From positions 86,729 to 150,728 of the forward strand of contig JAPPHB010000083.1 of the NCBI GenBank assembly GCA_028821195.1: a DNA stretch of 64,000 nt. The letters run 5' to 3'. Below, in pieces: positions 58,125 through 64,000 of this stretch (the first letter of the stretch is position 1; each line of letters opens with the position of its first letter). The translations under genes were made by a program, and so were the position numbers. The stretch comes from Gammaproteobacteria bacterium (GTDB taxonomy: Bacteria; Gemmatimonadota; Gemmatimonadetes; Longimicrobiales; Gaopeijiaceae). Under the pieces are notes generated by a model. That model was not told where the DNA came from and ran no database searches. It saw nothing but the letters and a program-made list of their open reading frames with translations.

Positions 58125-58138
58125 GACACGGAAGACGA

Positions 58139-59365
58139 ATGACGATACCGGCCTACGGAACCCCGAAGCCGTACTGCCTCACCTTGCTCGTGCTGTGCGG
58201 CATCGCCGCCTGCGACGCCCCTGATTCCGCCCCGCCTCTCATCGTCCAGCGCGATAGTGCCGGCATCCAGATCATCGAAGCTATGCGGCCCCTCTGGGGC
58301 GATTCCACCCTGTGGAGCCTCGATCCCGAGCCGATTCTCGATCTCGCCGTTTCCGGTAGCGGCCCGGCCCACGAATTCTTCCGCGTCCGCGGTCTGAAAC
58401 AGCGGCCGGACGGTTCGCTGGTGCTCGCCAATCGAGCCTCTCAGGAGATTCGTCGCTACTCGCCCGACGGGGAGTTCCTGGGCGCGCTGGGCAGGCCGGG
58501 GGGAGGCCCTGGTGAATTCAGCAACCTCCAGCGGATCGAGCTCGTGGCCGACACGGTGTTCGCCCTCGACTACGACGGCCGCGCCGCCGTGGTGGGTCCC
58601 GATATGGAACTGGTCCGCACCTTCACGCTGCCCCACAATGTTGACGACATCCATTCCCTTGGGGATGGTACGATGCTTGGCGAGTCCACCGTGTTGACCG
58701 GATTGGAGGAAGTTGCCAACCAACTGATTCGTCCGCCCACGGCGCTGGTGCGGTTCGACCTGGACGGTGCCTGGATCGACAGTCTTGGCGTCCGGCCGGG
58801 ACGTGAGTCCTATATGTTCTCGTATGAGGACAACGCCGGAACCGGATCGGCGCTATTCGCCAAGGAAGCGCAGATGGCCGCGCAAGGATCGCGCGTCTTC
58901 TACGGTTCGTCAGACCTCATGCAGGTTGAAGAACTGAGCCTTGCAGGGGACATCGCCCGCATCCTGCGCATCCCCGACTATCCCCTGGGTTTGACCGACG
59001 GCCAGGTTGCAGCGGAACGGGCTTCCCGTCTCGATGTCGATCTTCCTCCCGGCATGACGCTTCCCCCATGGCTCCGGAGGACGGTCGAGGCGTTGCCCGC
59101 GCCTGTCACCCGGCCGGCATACGCCAACATGCTTGTCGATCCTTCAGGCGCGGTCTGGCTCGAACTCTATCGAGGCGGAAGCGAACAGGACCGGCCACAG
59201 GAATGGCTCATTCTGGATGCCGACGGCACCTGGCTCGGGACCGTCGAGGTGCCGGATCGTTTCGGCGTTACCGACATTACGATGGATGCCGTGCTCGGCG
59301 TCTGGCGCGATGAGCTGAATGTCGAGCATCCGCAGGTGTTGCGGCTGAGGCGGGATGGAGCCTGA
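58139..59365 (+). CDS. Six-bladed beta-propeller lipoprotein, tandem copy 2
   Basis: This 408-residue paralogue of the preceding gene lies 14 bp downstream. It has a lipobox (VLCGIAAC), the block IVQRDSAGIQIIEAMRPLWGDS, LKQRPDGSLVLANRASQEIR and RPGGGPGEFSNL. The end, ITMDAVLGVWRDELNVEHPQVLRL, is nearly the same as in copy 1. GGAAGACGA precedes the ATG. The close spacing and equal domain plan show a tandem duplication that has since diverged in the middle blades. Confidence 0.83.
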   Translation: MTIPAYGTPKPYCLTLLVLCGIAACDAPDSAPPLIVQRDSAGIQIIEAMRPLWGDSTLWSLDPEPILDLAVSGSGPAHEFFRVRGLKQRPDGSLVLANRASQEIRRYSPDGEFLGALGRPGGGPGEFSNLQRIELVADTVFALDYDGRAAVVGPDMELVRTFTLPHNVDDIHSLGDGTMLGESTVLTGLEEVANQLIRPPTALVRFDLDGAWIDSLGVRPGRESYMFSYEDNAGTGSALFAKEAQMAAQGSRVFYGSSDLMQVEELSLAGDIARILRIPDYPLGLTDGQVAAERASRLDVDLPPGMTLPPWLRRTVEALPAPVTRPAYANMLVDPSGAVWLELYRGGSEQDRPQEWLILDADGTWLGTVEVPDRFGVTDITMDAVLGVWRDELNVEHPQVLRLRRDGA

Positions 59366-59440
59366 GGAGCGGCAATCGACCCGACCTCCGGGGCCGCAAT
59401 CCCTCCGTCCGGTCCGCCTTGCTTCGCCCGCCTCGCGGCG

Positions 59441-59455
59441 GCATCCTGAGGATGC
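59441..59455. promoter_or_regulatory. Short perfect hairpin between propeller copy 2 and the PQQ gene
   Basis: GCATCC at 59441-59446 and GGATGC at 59450-59455 pair around TGA, flanked by further partial GGC/GCC pairing. There is no T run, so a terminator is only possible, not shown. Confidence 0.3.
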
Positions 59456-59489
59456 GAGCCCACCGTAATCGTCTCGGCCGGGGTGTTTT

Positions 59490-61763
59490 GTGTCGCCAGG
59501 AATGAGGCCTCTGCTGTTGCCGGTGGCTGTTTCGGCGTTTGCCGTCACCGCCGCCGCGGCGTCCTGTCCGATTGCTGGCCAGCAGATGGAGGCAACCGGC
59601 GGGCCGACCTACACCCATGAGCAGGCCGTGGCGGGGGAGGCCGTGTACCGCGAGGCCTGCGCGGACTGCCACCTCGCCAGTCTGCGCGGTGACTTCGAGG
59701 CCCCCGAACTCGCCGGCCGGAGCTTCCTCCGGGCGTGGGGGAACGAGCCGATCGGCGAACTGCTCGAGAACATCCGGTCGACCATGCCGGAGGATGCCCC
59801 CGAGTCGCTGAGCGATGCGGAGTACGCGGCGGTCGTCGCGTACATCATTCGGGAAAACGGGGGAACCCTGGGAGGCGTGTCGCTCGGGGGAGCGCCGGCC
59901 GCCGAGGCAGCGCTGGTGCAGCCAGCGGCCACCGCACCCGGTTCGCAAGCCGATGCGCGCCCGACGTCCGACCAGACCGCCGACCGTGGAGATGCCGCCG
60001 CCGCTCCGGAACCGCCCGCCGTCGTCCCCCCCACACCCGGCCGCCCTGGCACCGGCCACTCGCCGCACGCGCTGACCGGGCCGCCACGGGGCGGGGTCGG
60101 CGATGTCACCGAAACCCCGACCGGCGTGACCCGCACCTGGCGCCCGGCCCGGCCGACCCCCGCCTCCGACGCCGACCTGGCCGACCCCCCCGCGGCCGAC
60201 TGGCTGCACTGGCGCGGCAATCCGGGTTCATGGGGATACAGTCCGCTCGCCCAGGTCGACGCCTCGAACGTCCACCGCCTGCAGCTCGCCTGGTCGTGGG
60301 GGATGGAGAACGGGCGCAGCCAGCAGGCGCCGCTGGTGCGCGACGGCGTCCTCTTCCTCAGTAATCCGGGCAACGTCGTGCAGGCGCTGGACGCGGCCGA
60401 CGGCACCCCGCTATGGGAATACCGCCGGCGCTTCGAGGGCGGCCCGCGCGGGCAGCTGCGCACCCTGGCCATTTGGGAGGACATGGTCTTCGTGGCCACC
60501 GCCGACGCCCACATGGTCGCGCTCGACGCCGCCACCGGGATCGTCCGCTGGGAGACCCGCATCGCCGACCCGGAGAAGGGCTACTCGAACAGCACGGGTC
60601 CCATCGTCGCGAACGGCAAGGTCATCAACGGCATCAACGGCTGCGGGCGCTTCTACGAAGAGAGCTGCTTCATCACCGCCCACGACGCCCGCACCGGCCG
60701 CGAACTTTGGCGCACCCACACCGTGGCGCGTCCCGGCGAACCCGGCGGCGACACCTGGGGCGACCTGCCCTTCGGCCTCCGAGGCGGCGCCGACGTCTGG
60801 ATGACCGGCAGTTGGGATCCGGAGCTCGGACTGGTCTACTTCGGCACCGCCCAGGCGAAGCCCTGGGTGGCCGCGAGCCGGGGCCTGACCACCGCCGACT
60901 CCACCGCCTACGCCAACTCCACCCTCGCGCTCCGCGTCGAGGACGGCAGCATCGCCTGGTACTACATCCACGTCCCCGGCGAGTCGCTGGACATGGACGA
61001 GGCGCTCGAGCGCGTGCTGCTCGACGTGAATGGCGAACCCACAGTGATCTCAATCGGAAAGCACGGCATCCTCTGGAAGCTGGATCGCCGCGACGGCGTG
61101 TTCCTGGGACTTACCGAGACCGTATATCAGAATATATTGGATGTCAATTATGAGACAGGCGCCGTCAAATACAGAGAGGATATTGCCAGCGCCAAAGTCG
61201 GCGAGTGGCTCTCCGTATGTCCCTCCACCGCCGGCGGCCACAACTGGCCCGCGAGCGGATATCATCCGGAGTCCGGCCTGCTGGTCACTCCGCTGAGCCA
61301 GAGCTGCATGGAGATCGCAGGGCGGGAGACGGTGCTCGAGCCCGGTTCCGGGGGCAACCAGGGCGACCGTGCCTGGATGGAGATGCCGGGCACCGACGGC
61401 AACTTCGGCAAGCTGGCCGCCTACGACGTGGCCACCCTCGACGAGGTGTGGAGCATCGAGCAACGCTCGCCCTTCCTGACCGCGGCGCTGACCACCGCGG
61501 GCGGTCTTGTCTTCGCCGGCGACTTCGACCGCTGGATTCGCGCCTACGACGTCCGCACCGGCGAGGTGCTGTGGCGGAGCCGCCTGGGCACCTCGGTGAT
61601 GGGCTACCCGATTTCCTACGAGGTCGACGGCGTCCAGTACGTCGCGGTGGCGACCGCGCGCGGCGGGGGCAGCCCCTGGCGCATTCCCACCTTCCTGACC
61701 CCGGAGCTGGTGAGTCCCGAGGGCCACAACGCGCTCTATGTCTTCAAGCTGAGCGAGCCCTGA
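59490..61763 (+). CDS. Exported cytochrome c / PQQ-dependent dehydrogenase fusion
   Basis: This 757-residue protein probably oxidises a small substrate outside the cell membrane and passes electrons to its own haem. A signal peptide is followed by a cytochrome c domain with haem motif C57-A-D-C60-H61, a long Pro/Ala linker (about 135-235), and an eight-bladed quinoprotein propeller. The propeller includes [44 protein letters not shown], and [22 protein letters not shown]. Methanol-dehydrogenase-type enzymes usually have the haem at the C-terminus or in another chain; here it is N-terminal. Bases 61121-61200 are strikingly AT-rich. The start is GTG at 59490 or ATG at 59502. Confidence 0.86.
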   Translation: MSPGMRPLLLPVAVSAFAVTAAAASCPIAGQQMEATGGPTYTHEQAVAGEAVYREACADCHLASLRGDFEAPELAGRSFLRAWGNEPIGELLENIRSTMPEDAPESLSDAEYAAVVAYIIRENGGTLGGVSLGGAPAAEAALVQPAATAPGSQADARPTSDQTADRGDAAAAPEPPAVVPPTPGRPGTGHSPHALTGPPRGGVGDVTETPTGVTRTWRPARPTPASDADLADPPAADWLHWRGNPGSWGYSPLAQVDASNVHRLQLAWSWGMENGRSQQAPLVRDGVLFLSNPGNVVQALDAADGTPLWEYRRRFEGGPRGQLRTLAIWEDMVFVATADAHMVALDAATGIVRWETRIADPEKGYSNSTGPIVANGKVINGINGCGRFYEESCFITAHDARTGRELWRTHTVARPGEPGGDTWGDLPFGLRGGADVWMTGSWDPELGLVYFGTAQAKPWVAASRGLTTADSTAYANSTLALRVEDGSIAWYYIHVPGESLDMDEALERVLLDVNGEPTVISIGKHGILWKLDRRDGVFLGLTETVYQNILDVNYETGAVKYREDIASAKVGEWLSVCPSTAGGHNWPASGYHPESGLLVTPLSQSCMEIAGRETVLEPGSGGNQGDRAWMEMPGTDGNFGKLAAYDVATLDEVWSIEQRSPFLTAALTTAGGLVFAGDFDRWIRAYDVRTGEVLWRSRLGTSVMGYPISYEVDGVQYVAVATARGGGSPWRIPTFLTPELVSPEGHNALYVFKLSEP

Positions 61764-61765
61764 GG

Positions 61766-62812
61766 ATGGTCGTCATGGCTCCTCGTGCGCCTGGTTTGGG
61801 GCGATGGACGCAGGCTCGAGCAGGTGCCTTGACTCTGGGCGCTGTGCTTGCGGTGCCCGTCTTCTTCTCGCCGCCCCTCGAAGCCCAGTTGCCGCGCGCC
61901 TCCCAGCAGCGTGTCGCAGAGCCGGGCGGGACCCAGTTCAACCCCGACTTCCTACGTCCCTCGGGCGGGCCGGTGATCCCCATCTTCGAGGGCTGGTATC
62001 CGATGCCGGACGGTTCCTACGCCCTCTCCTTCGGCTACTTCAACGTGAACACCGAAGAGGTCCTGGAGATTCCCCTGGGCCCGGACAACTTCATCGAGCC
62101 CGCCATCTACGACGGCGTCCAGCCCACCCACTTTCTCCCCGTCCCCGAGGGCGACCGCCGCCACTGGGGCGTCTTCACGGTGAAGGTCCCGTCCGACTTC
62201 GGGGACGGCGACGTGGTCTGGAGCCTGCGCCACGATGGGCGCACCTATTCCGTTCCGGGACGCATCAGGAGCACACAGTATCAGATCAACGGATGGGTTT
62301 TTCCGGGACGGGAGAGTTCCTCGCCGGTGCTGCGGCTGGAGCGCGATGGTCCCGGGGAGCAGGGCCCGGCCGGGGTGAGGGCCGCGGGGCCCGCGAATGT
62401 CACAGTGGGCGAATCCGTGCGCCTGATCGCGTGGACCCATCGCGACGGCGTCTTTCCCGACGACGAACGCCCCATCCGCCTCAAGTGGTTCAAGCACCGT
62501 GGGCCCGGCCAGGTCGTCTTCGGCGAACCCGAGGCCGAGGTTCCCCATGAGACATGGAGCGCGGAGGGCGGGGCGGCGGTGACCACGGTCGCGACCTTCA
62601 GCGAGCCGGGCGCCTACGTGGTGCGGGTACTTGCGTACAACCGGGTGCCCGAGTTCGAATTCCAGTGTTGCTGGACCAGCATTTGCCAGCGTGCGCGGAT
62701 CTGTTTTGACCCATTGAACTTACGGGATTCGGGCGTCGATTTCCCGCCGTTCGGTTCCCGCCGACCGGATTTCAGCCCCGCGGCCTGCGGCGGCTCCGGA
62801 TTGCCTGCCTGA
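61766..62812 (+). CDS. Secreted protein following the PQQ enzyme; 3' end altered by element junction
   Basis: This 348-residue protein has a signal peptide (LTLGAVLAVPVFFSPPLEAQ). It then reads FNPDFLRPSGGPVIPIFEGWYPMPDGSYALSFGYFNVNTEEVLEIP, HWGVFTVKVPSDFGDGDVVWSL and a beta-sandwich part with WFKHRGPGQVVF. I have no name for the family; it is a frequent companion of secreted enzymes in this kind of genome. The expected ending is soon after EFEFQCCWT. Instead about 40 unrelated residues (ICQRARICFDPLN and on) follow to a stop inside the convergent recombinase gene. The second ATG at 61775 has a better-spaced GAGG. Truncation or replacement of the tail is likely. Confidence 0.75.
   Translation: MVVMAPRAPGLGRWTQARAGALTLGAVLAVPVFFSPPLEAQLPRASQQRVAEPGGTQFNPDFLRPSGGPVIPIFEGWYPMPDGSYALSFGYFNVNTEEVLEIPLGPDNFIEPAIYDGVQPTHFLPVPEGDRRHWGVFTVKVPSDFGDGDVVWSLRHDGRTYSVPGRIRSTQYQINGWVFPGRESSSPVLRLERDGPGEQGPAGVRAAGPANVTVGESVRLIAWTHRDGVFPDDERPIRLKWFKHRGPGQVVFGEPEAEVPHETWSAEGGAAVTTVATFSEPGAYVVRVLAYNRVPEFEFQCCWTSICQRARICFDPLNLRDSGVDFPPFGSRRPDFSPAACGGSGLPA
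62669..62681. other. Possible attachment-site core at the element edge
   Basis: TGCTGG and CCAGCA form a perfect 6-bp inverted repeat around one A, exactly where the upstream gene's reading frame stops resembling its expected ending. It could be the recombination core, or merely its Cys-Trp-Thr codons. The matching site at the other end of the element lies outside the window. Confidence 0.3.
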
Positions 62813-63935
62813 GTTGGGCTTCGTCGGGCTGCTGGTAACAGCGCAGCACCGTCTTGGCCGCCTTCCAGCCTCCGAGTTCGCAGAGCACCTTGAGGGGCAG
62901 GTCCATGAGATCGGACGCGAACTTCCTCCTCAGCGAGTGCCAGCCCCTACCGGGTTTCGGCTCCAGTCCCGCGAGCCGCTCGGCCTGCTTCCACCAGAAG
63001 CGGGTCCGCGGGAAGCCCACACACTCCGAGGGATTCCGGGTCGCGGGCAGCACCGGCACGTCCGCGCCAGCGGGGTTGTGCCTTCGCGCCTCCTCAAGGG
63101 CTTCCATGGCTTCGGTCGTCAGCGGCGTCGTGTGCTCGTAGCCCGTCTTCTCGTGCTGTGCCCGCCAGCGGATGGTTTCCCCGTCGAAGTCCACATCGGA
63201 CCACAGCAGGTTCCGAATCGCGCCGATCCTGTGCCCGGTCTCGTGCGCGAGCACGAGGGCGACGTGGAAGCGCCAGTCCAGCCGCCGCGAGACCCCGAGC
63301 AGCGCGTGATACTCCCCTTCGGTGAGAACAACCCGGGTGGGGTTCTTCTCGACGGGCTTCCGGAGGCCCTTGAGCGGGTTCCTGTCCAGCAGCAGGCGAC
63401 CGTGCTCGTCCCTCGACCTCGCCGCCCAGTTGAGCACCGCCATGAGGAACGTCAGGTCCGCTTCGGTCGTCCGGTTGCCCACGGGCCTGCCACTGGGACC
63501 GACCCTTCCCGCGCGGCGCTCCCGGATGAAGCGGTCCCAATCGCGCTGGGATAGTGTCTCCGGCCTTCGGTCCCTGCCGAAGAACTTGAGGAACATCGCC
63601 ATCGCGGCCCTGTCCCGCTGCCAGGACTTCCGCCTCTTGGAGGGCGTCACCTCCTCACCGTAAATGTCAAAGAGCGTCCCCAGAGTGAGCGGCTGGGGTT
63701 CGGCCTCGGCCTTGCCGTTGGGCTCGTGGACCGCGAAGCCAGCGGCGGCCTCGTCGGCCTGCCGCTTCGCGCGCGCCCAATCGCGGTGTTTGAGCGACCG
63801 CGTGAGCCTGCGCCCGTTCTCCCGCCACTCTATCTGGAAGAGACCGGTCTTCGGGTCGGGGAACACCCTCACCCGATTCCGGCCCCACTCGCCGGCGCTG
63901 TAGGAGCGCCGGTCCCGTTTCGTGCGTGCCATCAT
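62772..63935 (-). CDS. Tyrosine recombinase / phage-type integrase
   Basis: This 387-residue site-specific recombinase has an N-terminal arm-binding segment (VRVFPDPKTGLFQIEWRENG), a SAM-like core-binding domain (about 85-175), and a complete catalytic domain. The catalytic residues are R236 in HETGHRIGAIR, K263 in HEKTG, H333 and R336 in GWHSLRRKFA, W357 in GGWK, and nucleophile Y367 in VLRCYQQP. GGAGGAATCGA precedes the ATG at 63935. It is transcribed toward the chromosome junction and overlaps the upstream gene's new 3' end by 41 bp, so it probably marks one end of an integrated element. Confidence 0.92.
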   Translation of the reverse strand: MMARTKRDRRSYSAGEWGRNRVRVFPDPKTGLFQIEWRENGRRLTRSLKHRDWARAKRQADEAAAGFAVHEPNGKAEAEPQPLTLGTLFDIYGEEVTPSKRRKSWQRDRAAMAMFLKFFGRDRRPETLSQRDWDRFIRERRAGRVGPSGRPVGNRTTEADLTFLMAVLNWAARSRDEHGRLLLDRNPLKGLRKPVEKNPTRVVLTEGEYHALLGVSRRLDWRFHVALVLAHETGHRIGAIRNLLWSDVDFDGETIRWRAQHEKTGYEHTTPLTTEAMEALEEARRHNPAGADVPVLPATRNPSECVGFPRTRFWWKQAERLAGLEPKPGRGWHSLRRKFASDLMDLPLKVLCELGGWKAAKTVLRCYQQPDEAQLRQAIRSRRRPRG

Positions 63936-64000
63936 TCGATTCCTCCGATGATGGACTGCCCCGAAAAGATCGCAACCGGCTGTAATACAACAAGTTAGAG

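Overview
The window is a GC-rich bacterial chromosome segment. Its gene families (band-7/slipin, GWxTD-like and six-bladed beta-propeller secreted proteins, a PQQ-type dehydrogenase fused to cytochrome c, an FtsB-like protein next to enolase, a Minf_1886-type protein) fit Gemmatimonadota best. That placement is inferred from gene content; there is no rRNA in the window to confirm it.

Region 1 (1-38.7 kb) is a dense, almost entirely plus-strand housekeeping block. Many genes overlap by 4 bp (GTGA, ATGA or TTGA junctions). In order it carries obg (cut by the window edge), dprA, hemW, hrcA, dnaJ, prmA, one minus-strand orphan, mutS2, dnaG, a coiled-coil zinc-ribbon protein, recJ, rsmD and coaD. 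A three-gene partner-switching set follows (STAS antagonist, RsbW-like kinase, GAF-PP2C phosphatase), then rsmA and a DEDDh exonuclease. Next is a catabolic group of thiolase, bioY, 3-hydroxyacyl-CoA dehydrogenase, acyl-CoA dehydrogenase and a leucine-type dehydrogenase, which suits oxidation of branched-chain amino acids and acyl-CoAs. After that come glyA, two small proteins, the NAD(P)HX repair enzyme, thiL, plsC, eno, an ftsB-like gene, a minus-strand slipin, a CAU tRNA with a clear promoter and terminator, a GDPD, tilS, hpt, ftsH and the diadenylate cyclase cdaA.

Region 2 (38.8-62.7 kb) is looser, uses both strands and is dominated by exported proteins: a sorbosone-dehydrogenase-like enzyme with a probable frameshift, a cyclophilin lipoprotein, a hydantoinase-like amidohydrolase, a gamma-glutamyltransferase-family protein, an amidase lipoprotein, a peptidyl-amidating-lyase-like propeller, three propeller proteins (two in tandem), a CapA-like protein, a beta-lactamase-fold serine hydrolase and a cytochrome c-PQQ propeller fusion. 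Two small lower-GC insertions sit in it. One is a nuclease-like gene split in two frames beside paired 22-bp operator-like repeats (48.96-50.25 kb). The other is a RES/Xre toxin-antitoxin pair (54.16-55.2 kb).

Region 3 (62.7 kb to the end) is the edge of an integrated element. A tyrosine recombinase gene faces the 3' end of a secreted-protein gene, whose last codons appear to have been replaced by element DNA. The element continues beyond the window.

No CRISPR array, rRNA or insertion-sequence transposase is visible. No wholly new multi-gene system can be proved from the sequence alone. The best candidates for a second look are the split nuclease with its tandem operator, the recombinase junction, the AT-rich patch inside the PQQ enzyme, and the wHTH-exonuclease fusion.
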